A DNA stretch of 64,000 bases from an uncultured Dorea sp. (GTDB taxonomy: Bacteria > Bacillota_A > Clostridia > Lachnospirales > Lachnospiraceae): contig CAJTRM010000006.1 of the NCBI GenBank assembly GCA_910578865.1, positions 62,001 through 126,000 on the forward strand, in the 5' to 3' direction. The number at the start of each line of letters is the position of its first letter. The stretch's first letter is position 1. Under the pieces are notes generated by a model that saw nothing but the letters and a program-made list of their open reading frames with translations, was not told the origin of the DNA and did no database searches. The translations under genes were made by a program, and so were the position numbers. Below, piece by piece: positions 50,844 through 59,069 of the stretch.

Positions 50844-52133
50844 TTATTTTGCAATAGTTGACTGGAGCTGGTCAAGAGCCTCCTGAGCACCCATCGTTCC
50901 GTTACATACCTGCTGTTCTACATCGATAACACCATTTCTTACATCCATCCACTCTGCTTTCTGCATTGGATAGAACTTGCAGTTCGGAAGTACTGCACAG
51001 AATGTCTTAAAGTATTCGCTGCTTCCTGTTGCATCAGATCCGCCGACTTTGTATTTCTCTGCATTTGCTGCAAGATTCTCAGAAGCATCCTGTGTTGCCG
51101 GAAGGAATCCTTCGTATACCATGTAGTCTGAATATGTCTCACACTCATAGAATGCATCAAAGAACTTCGTGATAGCTTCTGTACGAGCGTCACCTGCTTC
51201 GTCATCCTTGAATACCATCAGCTGGTCGCAAACACCAAGAGCTGTCTTTTCGCCCGGAAGGTCTGCTGCCACGTAGTTAACTGTAGAATCAGCAGCAACC
51301 ATGTTCATTGGCCCGATCATCATAGCAAGAGTTCCTGCACTGAATGCGTCCTGAAGTGGATAACGTGTGTCAGTGAACGGTGCTGAGTTACAGTAACCGG
51401 AATCAATGAGAGTCTTGATATACTCAACAGCTTCTACATTCTCTTTGGTGTTAAGAGCCCAGTCGCCCTTGTCATCAACGAATCCGCCGCCGAAGTTCCA
51501 TGTATAGTAAGAGAATGCTGCCTGTCCCTCGTCTGTAGAGATATCAAGTCCCCAAGGAACGATATCGCTGCCGAATTTGTCTTTCACTGCTTTACAAGCT
51601 GCCAGTACTTCATCCCATGTTGCCGGAGGATTCTGGATTCCGGCTTCATTTAACAGATCCATGTTACAGAAAAGTGAACGGCAGGATGCAAGAATCGGAA
51701 GTGCCCAAACGGTTCCGTCCATTTCATTGGACTCCCAGAAACTCGGAACAAAGTTATCCTTCAATTCACTGGATACATAATCCTCTGCCGGCATCAGCAG
51801 TTCGTCTGCCACATAATCAGCAAAACCGCTGATATTCAAGATGTCAGGCTGCTCGTTACTGGAGATACGTGTGTTAACAACACTGTAGATATCATTCCAG
51901 GAAACAATCTCGATGTTGAGGTCAATGTCTTTATTTGCCTCTTCAAACGTCTTCTCAAACTCTGTCCACCAATCCTGTGTGTAGTTACCATACTGAGAAA
52001 TGATAACATCAAGCTTAACCCCATCCCCATCTGAGGATTTGCTTCCTCCGTCTCCTCCTGATTTGCCGCATCCGACTGCAAGAGATGCAACCATCGCTGC
52101 TGCAAGGAGCACGCTTAAAATTTTCTTTTTCAT
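50844..52133 (-). CDS. Sugar ABC transporter substrate-binding lipoprotein
   Basis: 429 residues. Lipobox SLAVGC (Cys about residue 22) followed by a Gly/Ser linker; SBP_bac_1 body with LDVIISQYGNYTQDWWTEFEKTFEEAN, ILNISGFADYV, VWALPILASCRSLFCNMDLLNEAGI, and FSAGTLAMMIGPMNMVA. It feeds the two permeases. The AraC regulator is divergent, with an operator-like cluster between them. GGAGGTAAAAC precedes the ATG. The sugar is probably the disaccharide or aminosugar that the kinase operon processes. Confidence 0.93.
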   Translation of the reverse strand: MKKKILSVLLAAAMVASLAVGCGKSGGDGGSKSSDGDGVKLDVIISQYGNYTQDWWTEFEKTFEEANKDIDLNIEIVSWNDIYSVVNTRISSNEQPDILNISGFADYVADELLMPAEDYVSSELKDNFVPSFWESNEMDGTVWALPILASCRSLFCNMDLLNEAGIQNPPATWDEVLAACKAVKDKFGSDIVPWGLDISTDEGQAAFSYYTWNFGGGFVDDKGDWALNTKENVEAVEYIKTLIDSGYCNSAPFTDTRYPLQDAFSAGTLAMMIGPMNMVAADSTVNYVAADLPGEKTALGVCDQLMVFKDDEAGDARTEAITKFFDAFYECETYSDYMVYEGFLPATQDASENLAANAEKYKVGGSDATGSSEYFKTFCAVLPNCKFYPMQKAEWMDVRNGVIDVEQQVCNGTMGAQEALDQLQSTIAK

Positions 52134-52170
52134 AATGTTTTACCTCCTGTTATTAATAATTAACATTATG

Positions 52171-52250
52171 TAGTGCATGTTTTTATTGTATTACAATAGT
52201 GCACAAAAATCTTTGTATTATACACATATTAATTTGCACTATCTGCACTT
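52171..52250. promoter_or_regulatory. AraC-type operator cluster and importer promoter region
   Basis: TAGTGCA occurs at 52171-52177 and 52197-52203, and its complement TGCACTA/TGCACTT at 52235-52241 and 52244-52250. The minus-strand -10 is TATAAT (52217-52222), and the last two repeats lie over the expected -35, which itself is CAGATA and poor. That is the pattern of an activator-dependent promoter. Confidence 0.5.
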
Positions 52251-52255
52251 TTATT

Positions 52256-52284
52256 TTGATTTTATACCAAAAATATTATATACT
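52256..52284 (+). promoter_or_regulatory. Promoter of the AraC regulator gene
   Basis: TTGATT (52256-52261), 17-bp spacer, TATACT (52279-52284), about 50 bases before the ATG at 52339. Confidence 0.55.
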
Positions 52285-52338
52285 ATTGGTAAAGTTAAAC
52301 AAAACCACAATTCACAGAAAGCAGGAACGGAGAACTCT

Positions 52339-53256
52339 ATGGGATACGAAGGCATTGAACAGGAAACTGAAATCTCTATTAATAAAATATACAGCATCCA
52401 TTATTTTGAATACATGAATGATTTTTCTTTTGAAGGAGAATCTCATGATTTCTGGGAGTTTATATGTGTCGACAAAGGAGAGGCAGGTGTAACTGCCGGA
52501 GCAAATTTCACAATCCTAAAAAAGGGCGAAATCATGTTCCACAGCCCTAATGAATTCCACAATGTCAAAGCGGTCAGTGGAATAGCCCCCAACCTTGTTG
52601 TCATCTCTTTTAGCTGCACCAATAAAGCTATGCAGTTTTTTAAAAAGAAAATATTAAAGACAGATGAACTGGAGCATAATCTCCTGGCTGACATTATTAT
52701 AGAAGCAAGAAGATTATTTGACTGCCGCCTTGACGACCCGTATCTTCAGAATATGCCGCTTAAAAAATCCCGTCCATTCGGTGCAGAACAGTTGATCCGC
52801 CTCCATCTGGAGCATTTTCTTATTCACCTTCACAGAAGATACCAAAGTCCTCCTGCGCTGAAGCAGGGACTGCTGAAACAGGAAGCTTTCAAGTCGACAA
52901 GAAATAAGGGCAATGCCGAGATTTTCCGCCGCGTCTCAGACTATCTGGAGGAAAACATCAGCAAGCATATTTGTATTGAACAGATCTGCCGCGACAATCT
53001 GGTAGGACGCTCCCAGCTCCAGAAGATTTTTAAGGAACAGTGTAACCTGGGGATCATAGAATATTTCTCTATCCTCAAGATCAATACCTCCAAGGAACTG
53101 ATCCGGACAAAGCATATGAACTTTACCCAGATAGCCGAACAGCTTGGCTATACCTCCATTCACTATTTTTCCAGGCAGTTCAAAAAAATCACCGGGATGA
53201 CACCGTCAGAATATGCCTCCTCCATTAAAGCAATGGCCGAGGGCGGTTTCCAATAA
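52339..53256 (+). CDS. AraC-family transcriptional regulator
   Basis: 305 residues. N-terminal cupin sensor (HDFWEFICVDKGEAGVTAGANF, KKGEIMFHSPNEFHNVKAV), then two helix-turn-helix units (ICIEQICRDNLVGRSQLQKIFKEQ and FTQIAEQLGYTSIHYFSRQFKKITGMTPSEYAS). ATG at 52339 (MGYEGIEQ) with GGAACGGAGAACTCT before it is preferred over an open frame 54 codons longer, which crosses the promoter. It is divergent from and likely regulates the importer and probably the kinase/galE operon. Confidence 0.9.
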   Translation: MGYEGIEQETEISINKIYSIHYFEYMNDFSFEGESHDFWEFICVDKGEAGVTAGANFTILKKGEIMFHSPNEFHNVKAVSGIAPNLVVISFSCTNKAMQFFKKKILKTDELEHNLLADIIIEARRLFDCRLDDPYLQNMPLKKSRPFGAEQLIRLHLEHFLIHLHRRYQSPPALKQGLLKQEAFKSTRNKGNAEIFRRVSDYLEENISKHICIEQICRDNLVGRSQLQKIFKEQCNLGIIEYFSILKINTSKELIRTKHMNFTQIAEQLGYTSIHYFSRQFKKITGMTPSEYASSIKAMAEGGFQ

Positions 53257-53281
53257 AAAAACATCCGTAAACATACCCTCG

Positions 53282-53323
53282 GAGGCCAAAGGAACAACAC
53301 ATACCGTGAGCTCCTTTGGCCTC
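53282..53323. terminator. Hairpin between convergent AraC and nagB genes
   Basis: GAGGCCAAAGGA (53282-53293) pairs perfectly with TCCTTTGGCCTC (53312-53323). A U-run is weak on either side, so termination may be partial. Confidence 0.55.
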
Positions 53324-53345
53324 GGAAATACTATCACATATTTAC

Positions 53346-54077
53346 TTACCGGGGAATTCTGGATAATGCCGCTTCATCAGCAACCAGGATCACATCTTTA
53401 TGAAGCTGAAGCACGGACGCAGGAACTTCCGGCGTTACCGGTCCAAAGAAAGCCTTTGCAACAGTTTCTGCCTTATCCTCGCCGCTTACTACGATCAAAA
53501 TCTTTTTTGCCTGCATGATCGTTCCGATTCCCATGGTGTACGCCTGCTTCGGCACGTCATCCGCAGAAGCAAAGAAACGTTTATTCGCCTCAATCGTCCT
53601 CTCCTGAAGATCAACACAATGGGTATCCTTTTCAAATATATCTGCCGGCTCGTTAAAACCAATATGCCCGTTATGTCCAAGCCCTAAAAGCTGAAGATCC
53701 TGGCCGCCCAGTGTGCGGATCAGTTCCTCATATCTTGTACATTCCTTATCTGCATCCGGCTCTGTCCCGTCCGGAAGGTTTGTATTTTCAGGTTTTATAT
53801 TTACATGGTCAAACAGATTATCATGCATGAAATAATAATAGCTCTGGTCATTTTCCCTCGGAAGTCCCTTATATTCGTCCAGATTCACTGTCCTCACCTC
53901 TGAAAAATCCAGATCGCCGTTCTCGTACATCTCCACAAGATTCTGATATGTACCGACAGGTGTAGAGCCTGTTGCCAGCCCAAGCACACAATCCGGCTTC
54001 ATAATCACCTGTGACGCAATAATATTGGCTGCCTTTCTGCTCATATCCTTGTAATCTGCTGCTTTGTAAATTCTCAT
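53346..54077 (-). CDS. nagB: Glucosamine-6-phosphate deaminase
   Basis: 243 residues. Converts GlcN-6-P to Fru-6-P and ammonia, linking aminosugars to glycolysis. VLGLATGSTPVGTYQNLVEMY, FSEVRTVNLDEYKGLPREND, YYFMHDNLFDHVNI, LGLGHNGHIGFNEPAD and GIGTIMQAKKILIVVSG are NagB hallmarks including the active-site Asp and His. No nagA is in the window. AAGGAGGATATCAC precedes the ATG. Confidence 0.95.
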   Translation of the reverse strand: MRIYKAADYKDMSRKAANIIASQVIMKPDCVLGLATGSTPVGTYQNLVEMYENGDLDFSEVRTVNLDEYKGLPRENDQSYYYFMHDNLFDHVNIKPENTNLPDGTEPDADKECTRYEELIRTLGGQDLQLLGLGHNGHIGFNEPADIFEKDTHCVDLQERTIEANKRFFASADDVPKQAYTMGIGTIMQAKKILIVVSGEDKAETVAKAFFGPVTPEVPASVLQLHKDVILVADEAALSRIPR

Positions 54078-54110
54078 GTGATATCCTCCTTGATATACTT
54101 ATACTTTTTC

Positions 54111-54140
54111 ACGCAGCGCCTGCTCCGAAGGAGCCTGCGT
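54111..54140. repeat. Bulged hairpin in the nagB leader
   Basis: ACGCAG...GCTCC-GAA-GGAGC...CTGCGT with a 5-base bulge, about 40 bases upstream of nagB. It has no T-run on either side, so it is not a usual terminator. It may be a leader RNA structure or a REP-like element. Confidence 0.35.
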
Positions 54141-54170
54141 TACGGAGTACCCTGATGGGTATAATACTGC

Positions 54171-54785
54171 CTAATCTTCTACAATCTCTGCCGACGCAAA
54201 GAATTCCGGAAGATGAAAACTCGGAGTCTCTGACCTGATCGGCGAGTACGATGCATAATGCTCTATCTCCGCCGTCTCCGATATTTTATAGAAGTTACAG
54301 GTAAACGAACTCCCGGCTCCAAGATGAAGCGGCCCGTAGATCCCTTCCAGGATTGAAACAGGAATCCGCAGCTCTGTACTCCATCTATCTTCCTCCCGCA
54401 CAGCCCTGCATGAAAATTCCTTCATATCCTCCGGACTGAAATAAGAACGATAGGTTCTGCTCTCACCATATGCGGCAAGCAGCGCACCATTTGCATTCAT
54501 CTCAAAATTCACATAGACCTCCCGCCCGCCTCTTGATCTTTCTGCTTCAAACTGGAAAAAAGCCTCCATCGCGCTGTCCCTGTATACCGGATCCTGATCT
54601 GTCTCATAAATACAAAGCGGTTCCTTCTCCTCGCACACCATCCTCAGATAGAAACCATCCTCTGGCACAAATCCAAGATAGCCATAAGTTTTCGGAATCT
54701 TCTTCGTCCCCCACAGCAGGCATTCCACCCGAAAAGAAGGCACACTATTTAATTCTTCGGCATTCCTAATTATTTTAACCTCCAT
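54171..54785 (-). CDS. CBM9-like carbohydrate-binding domain protein, cytoplasmic
   Basis: 204 residues. It resembles the family-9 carbohydrate-binding fold: LCIYETDQDPVYRDSAMEAFFQFE, YVNFEMNANGALLAAYG, WSTELRIPVSILEGIYG, and ASYSPIRSETPSFHLPEFFASAE. No signal peptide or membrane segment, unlike secreted CBM9 modules. The start at 54785 (MEVKIIRNAEEL) is the most likely; a 29-residue longer form lacks a good ribosome site. It is on the same strand as nagB with a 93-base gap, so it belongs with the aminosugar genes. Its function is unproven. Confidence 0.65.
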   Translation of the reverse strand: MEVKIIRNAEELNSVPSFRVECLLWGTKKIPKTYGYLGFVPEDGFYLRMVCEEKEPLCIYETDQDPVYRDSAMEAFFQFEAERSRGGREVYVNFEMNANGALLAAYGESRTYRSYFSPEDMKEFSCRAVREEDRWSTELRIPVSILEGIYGPLHLGAGSSFTCNFYKISETAEIEHYASYSPIRSETPSFHLPEFFASAEIVED

Positions 54786-54932
54786 CCTAACCTTGAATCT
54801 CCCTTTCTCTATAATCTGTAAAGCCTCTTTCTGACCACACCAGAACAGTCCTCCTCTTTTTAAATATAACAAATATAGAGCAAAAAAACAAGGTTATCCC
54901 TGATCTTGAAAGTAATAAATGTATAAAAAAAA

Positions 54933-55583
54933 TCATCGATTGTACAACCAGGAGCTATCCCTCCCGGCCCGCCGGCAACGGAAATATATCCCCGTCGCAA
55001 GCAGAAAAACAGCCGCTGCAAACAACCAGATCTTTTCTGTATATCTTCCCATAGACATAGAAAACGGATAAAACATTTTCAGATATTTGTTTCCTCCTCC
55101 GACGGCGGCAATATAGTACACGACCGGCGCCATATAGCCGATGACCAGATTGTCGGAAAACCCGTAAAAGCACACGCCAAGTCCGCCAAAGAAAAGCATT
55201 TCCGCGAATACTCCAAAATAAAACTTTGTCACCGGGAATCCGCACTGGTTATGACGCAGCATAAAAATATAGATTGCCAGGAAGACCCCGAGTATGAACA
55301 CGTTCCCGGCAAGCCTTACCAGATACACACGGGAGGCCTTGATATATTTTGAATATACCGATTCACGGACCGCCGCATCCTGTTCCGGGAGAAACACTGG
55401 TGTAAGCATGACAATGCCGATCAGCGCCACATACCGTTCAAGTACCTTTGCGGTATCCGCGGCAGAAAGATTTTCAACACCCATAAGAAGCGGGGAAATT
55501 CCAAGCAAAACTATGCATACAAGAAGATGCAGGGGCATCTGATATTTTAAGGTTGTTTTTTCAATCTGCCAATACTTTTCCAT
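54933..55583 (-). CDS. Membrane protein, ABC exporter permease subunit (small)
   Basis: 216 residues with about six hydrophobic helices (LHLLVCIVLLGISPLL, YVALIGIVMLTPVFL, LAGNVFILGVFLAIYIFML and others), ending in basic residues RCRRAGRD. No signal peptide. Its start overlaps the end of the 418-residue permease gene by 37 bases, a strong sign of coupling. It is likely the second membrane subunit of the exporter. Confidence 0.75.
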   Translation of the reverse strand: MEKYWQIEKTTLKYQMPLHLLVCIVLLGISPLLMGVENLSAADTAKVLERYVALIGIVMLTPVFLPEQDAAVRESVYSKYIKASRVYLVRLAGNVFILGVFLAIYIFMLRHNQCGFPVTKFYFGVFAEMLFFGGLGVCFYGFSDNLVIGYMAPVVYYIAAVGGGNKYLKMFYPFSMSMGRYTEKIWLFAAAVFLLATGIYFRCRRAGRDSSWLYNR

Positions 55584-56803
55584 GTTAACTGATACCTGCC
55601 TTTCCTTTTCTGACTATAGATAAACACTGTAAAAACAACCAGCAATACTGCGATCGCTGCATACAGAACCCTGTTGCAGACAAGCTGCGTAAAGCTATCC
55701 CGGTACCCTGCATAGTTAAGCTCTGTGTTATGCCTGGGAATCAGGCTCCATCCATACATACCGCCTTTCAGGGTATTTATTCCCTGAAATACCGTCACAA
55801 ACCACCACGCCCCCTGTACAAGAACAGCCAGCGCTGTATCGGTAAGTTCTGTAAGGAACATTCCCACCGCCGCCGCGGTCATTATGGTCGGCAGAAGCCA
55901 CCCAAAGATATATTTTACAAATGCGAACATGTCTGCCGTCACTCCTGCCGACGATGCATATGCCAGGCACTTCGAAAGCGGGACCGCCGATAATATAAGC
56001 ACCGGAAGCACAAGCATTACAAGCATAGCTATATACCGGCTCATAATAATAATTACCGAAGAGCTCTTTCTGGTATAAATAAGATCCCTCATCCCTGCTC
56101 TCTTATCTCTCAACCCTCTTGCAACAGACAGGAACACAGGAAGTATCCCAAGGAAAATCACCATGTAATCAGAAAACAATCTCGCATATCCTCCGGTCAG
56201 ACGATCCTGTTCCAACAGTTCCCGATACTCCTTTACAGCATCCTCATATGTCTTGGGAACTGCCGCATTATTTTTAAGCTGGGATCTGTCATAATTGGAG
56301 CCGCCGCCCAAAATGTCGTCCACTTCTCCCATCAGTTTCTCAAATTTGTCATAAGTCAGGCCTTCTGCTGCCTCCACCACCAGGTTTTGTGCCATAATCG
56401 GCCTACCGCCCTGCACATCATCCTGGAAGGCGCTATACCATTCTTCCACCTTTTTCTCTGCCGCCGCCTTCCCGGAAAGACCGGTGGTCTCCTCCACAAT
56501 CTCCCCGATCCGCTTATCTTCCTTTTCATTCAATGTCACACTTTTATAAAATCCAATGGGATACGTTGTATAGTTTTCCCTGACATACTCTTCCACAAGA
56601 AGCCCGAGAGTTGCTCCCATAATCACATTTTTATCATCACTGCGTTTATTACCGTAATCCTCCTGCCCTTTCTGAGGTTCCTTCAAAATATCCATACTGC
56701 CCAACTGAGTTGCAAAATTAAAAATCAGCACCAGCACGATCAGCCAGTAGATCAGGCTTCTTGCCGTCTGCCGGCATTCCTTTACAAATAATTGTCCAAA
56801 CAT
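55547..56803 (-). CDS. ABC-2-type transporter permease
   Basis: 418 residues. Hydrophobic N-terminal helix (ARSLIYWLIVLVLIFNFATQL), an extracytoplasmic domain of about 175 residues (roughly residues 35-210, charged, DDVQGGRPIMAQNLVVEAAEGLTYDKFEKLMGEVDDI), then five to six helices from about residue 220. That layout resembles ABC-2 permeases of antimicrobial-peptide or bacteriocin exporters. It overlaps the ATPase gene by 22 bases. Confidence 0.8.
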   Translation of the reverse strand: MFGQLFVKECRQTARSLIYWLIVLVLIFNFATQLGSMDILKEPQKGQEDYGNKRSDDKNVIMGATLGLLVEEYVRENYTTYPIGFYKSVTLNEKEDKRIGEIVEETTGLSGKAAAEKKVEEWYSAFQDDVQGGRPIMAQNLVVEAAEGLTYDKFEKLMGEVDDILGGGSNYDRSQLKNNAAVPKTYEDAVKEYRELLEQDRLTGGYARLFSDYMVIFLGILPVFLSVARGLRDKRAGMRDLIYTRKSSSVIIIMSRYIAMLVMLVLPVLILSAVPLSKCLAYASSAGVTADMFAFVKYIFGWLLPTIMTAAAVGMFLTELTDTALAVLVQGAWWFVTVFQGINTLKGGMYGWSLIPRHNTELNYAGYRDSFTQLVCNRVLYAAIAVLLVVFTVFIYSQKRKGRYQLTWKSIGRLKKQP

Positions 56804-57681
56804 CCGACTTCACCTCCCCTTTCCTGCATCAGGTACATATACGCATCTTCTACTCCTGCCTCACAGGCCCTGGCAGATGCAAACGGCTTCTCTTCTGCCA
56901 GAAAGCGCACCATCACATTATTTCCCAGAGTAAGCATACTGGTCACAACACACCGGCGTTTAAGATCCTCCAGTTCCTTCTTGCTGATCTCTGCCTGAAA
57001 CACTCTGCCCTCTGACATACGGGTCAATTCAGATACCGTCCCTTTATAAATCATCTCTCCCTTGTCAAGGACCGCAATATTTTCACAGGTTGCTTCAATA
57101 TCTCCCACAATATGAGTGGACAGGATTACGATCCTCTCCTCGGCAATCTCGCACAGGAGATTCCGGAATCGTACTCTCTCCTCGGGATCAAGCCCCGCCG
57201 TCGGCTCATCTACGATCAACACCCTGGGATTATGAAGGATTGCCTGTGCAATACCAAGTCTTCGCTTCATCCCCCCTGACAGCGCTTTTACCCTTTTGTG
57301 CCTGTCATTCTGAAGATTAACCCTCTCAAGAAGCTGCGGGATCCTCTGTCTTCTCTGTGCTCTGCCAAGACCCGAAAGGACGCCCAGATAATCCATCGCC
57401 TCATAGACCGTCATATTGGGATACATAGAAAATTCCTGCGGAAGATAACCTGTGATCCTTCTCACCTCCTGAGCCTTTGCCACATTTATCCCGCATATTT
57501 CCACCTCTCCCTCACTTTTAGGAAGCAGAGTAGCAAGCACTTTCATAAGCGTAGTCTTGCCGGCGCCGTTCCTGCCCAAAAGACCAAACATCCCTTTTTC
57601 AATTGTGAGATTCACGTTTTTCAGCGCCTGCTTTTTTCCGTAATACTGATTCAGATTGCTTATTTTAATTGTTGTAGACAT
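56782..57681 (-). CDS. ABC transporter ATP-binding protein
   Basis: 299 residues. GLLGRNGAGKTTLMKVLAT (Walker A), GYLPQEFSMYPNMTVYEAMDYLG (Q-loop), LSGGMKRRLGIAQA (signature), VLIVDEPTAGLDPEERV (Walker B) and LSTHIVGD (H-loop). A C-terminal extension of about 90 residues is typical of exporters of the CcmA class. ATG at 57681 has AAAGGATGAGTTAT before it. It precedes two permease genes and follows a two-component system. Confidence 0.9.
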   Translation of the reverse strand: MSTTIKISNLNQYYGKKQALKNVNLTIEKGMFGLLGRNGAGKTTLMKVLATLLPKSEGEVEICGINVAKAQEVRRITGYLPQEFSMYPNMTVYEAMDYLGVLSGLGRAQRRQRIPQLLERVNLQNDRHKRVKALSGGMKRRLGIAQAILHNPRVLIVDEPTAGLDPEERVRFRNLLCEIAEERIVILSTHIVGDIEATCENIAVLDKGEMIYKGTVSELTRMSEGRVFQAEISKKELEDLKRRCVVTSMLTLGNNVMVRFLAEEKPFASARACEAGVEDAYMYLMQERGGEVGCLDNYL

Positions 57682-57756
57682 ATAACTCATCCTTTCTGTA
57701 TGATCATCTACGGGTATCATAAAACATAAATCTCTATAATTTCACTATAAAATATT

Positions 57757-57776
57757 AAGAATCTCTAAGAATGTCT
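57757..57776 (-). promoter_or_regulatory. Tandem response-regulator binding repeats before the ABC exporter
   Basis: Two adjacent 10-bp repeats, AAGAATCTCT (57757-57766) and AAGAATGTCT (57767-57776), differ at one base. They overlap the -35 (TTCTTA, minus strand) of a promoter whose -10 is TATAGA 17 bp away. Ten-bp-phased direct repeats over a weak -35 are the usual site of OmpR/PhoB-type regulators. Confidence 0.55.
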
Positions 57777-57788
57777 GAAACATTTTCT

Positions 57789-57858
57789 AAGGGCTGCCGC
57801 ACAGGTATCAAACTCCGTTTGCATGCGCGCTGAGTCTGAAGCCTGTGCGGCAGCCCTT
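57789..57858. repeat. 17-bp perfect inverted repeat between sensor kinase and ABC genes
   Basis: AAGGGCTGCCGCACAGG (57789-57805) pairs with CCTGTGCGGCAGCCCTT (57842-57858), 36-base loop. No clean T-run follows on the minus strand (AGAAAATG), so either it is a weak terminator of the two-component genes or a miniature mobile/REP-type repeat. Confidence 0.55.
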
Positions 57859-57863
57859 AAAGA

Positions 57864-59069
57864 TCACATCTTGAAAGATGCCGTGACTGCCGCCCCTCCC
57901 TGTATACTGTTTGCCACATTTAATATCCCTTTATGCTTTTTACACAATTCACTACATATATGGAGACCAATACCAAAATGATCGTCTTGCGTTTCTCTCC
58001 CGTACTCCTTGTAATAGGGCTTTAATGCTTTCTCAAGCTGGTCTTCTGAAAAGCCGGGCCCATCGTCGCGGACAGTCAGGACAAGTTCTTTGCGGGCTTC
58101 ATCATAATCAGACATCACCTCTATTTTCTCCCTTGCAAAGCGGATCGCGTTGGAAAGCATATTTTCCAGCACCTCCATAATAATACTGTCATCCGCATAT
58201 ACCTGTATATCTGCTCCGCATTCTTCATGGACGATCCGTACATCCCTGATCTGGTTAAGCGCAAAAGCCACCTCGCCGATTTTTCTTTCTATCCCCTGAA
58301 CAGATACTTTTTCCGGGGCAAACGGGACTTCCTCGATGCTCCGGATTCCTTTCATTGTCCGGCTGTATTCTTCCAGCCGTTTCAGATGCTCCGTCATAAG
58401 GCTCAAGGTACTTTCGAGTTTCTCTGAACTAACCTTACCCTCCGGAATATATTTTGCAAGAAAATCGGTATAGCCCCGAAGCACTGTAAGCGGCGTGCGA
58501 AGATCATGGGCAAACGCTGCATTAAGCTCCTTCTGCCGTTCAATGAGCCTCCACATTTCCTCCTTGCCCCGGGCCAGCTCCAGGCGCATAGACTCCACAG
58601 AATCACACAACCTGCCCAATTCATCGCGGCTGTCATAGGACACATGAAAGTCAAGATCATCCCTGCCGATCTTCTCCACACTCTCTTCCAGAATGAGTAA
58701 CGGCCGTTTAAGTCGTCTGCTGTAAAAAAAGCATATCGTAAGGATCATACCTGAAAAAGCATAAAAAAACGGACACCAGACCCGGCAGGCATCAAAAAAT
58801 AACAGCCTTCTTTTATCTGCTGTTGAAAAAATATCAAACTGGTATACCCACCAGACTCCTTTTTCAAAAATAACATCTCTCAGGCTCTCACGTCCGCCGT
58901 ACTCTCCCCATATACCAGACTCCCTCTGCCAGCAATAGATAATAGTAAGATATGAAAGCCCCCAAACGATAACAGCCAGCACAAGGATATATGCAATCAT
59001 TGCCCTCCGAAACGGAAGGTTACGGATATATGTTTTTAACCTATCTGCCTTTTCCTCTAGCCAATCCAT
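57864..59069 (-). CDS. Sensor histidine kinase
   Basis: 401 residues. Two membrane helices (residues 25-50 and 95-120) enclose a short extracytoplasmic loop of about 45 residues, then a HAMP segment. The H-box AFAHDLRTPLTVLRGYTDF holds the phosphorylated His; NMLSNAIRFAREKIEV (N-box), LTVRDDGPGFSEDQL (G1) and GIGLHICSELCKKHKG (G2) follow. The start at 59069 has GGGAGTGGGATACAG before it and overlaps the response-regulator gene by 13 bases. The small sensing loop fits antibiotic- or envelope-sensing kinases paired with ABC exporters. Confidence 0.92.
   Translation of the reverse strand: MDWLEEKADRLKTYIRNLPFRRAMIAYILVLAVIVWGLSYLTIIYCWQRESGIWGEYGGRESLRDVIFEKGVWWVYQFDIFSTADKRRLLFFDACRVWCPFFYAFSGMILTICFFYSRRLKRPLLILEESVEKIGRDDLDFHVSYDSRDELGRLCDSVESMRLELARGKEEMWRLIERQKELNAAFAHDLRTPLTVLRGYTDFLAKYIPEGKVSSEKLESTLSLMTEHLKRLEEYSRTMKGIRSIEEVPFAPEKVSVQGIERKIGEVAFALNQIRDVRIVHEECGADIQVYADDSIIMEVLENMLSNAIRFAREKIEVMSDYDEARKELVLTVRDDGPGFSEDQLEKALKPYYKEYGRETQDDHFGIGLHICSELCKKHKGILNVANSIQGGAAVTASFKM

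Noticed and set aside
54111..54140. Intrinsic terminator before nagB.
   Set aside because: The hairpin is bulged and followed by no T-run in either direction, so it is listed only as a structural repeat.
57757..57776. CRISPR-like repeat.
   Set aside because: Only two adjacent 10-bp units with no spacers; the context fits a regulator binding site.
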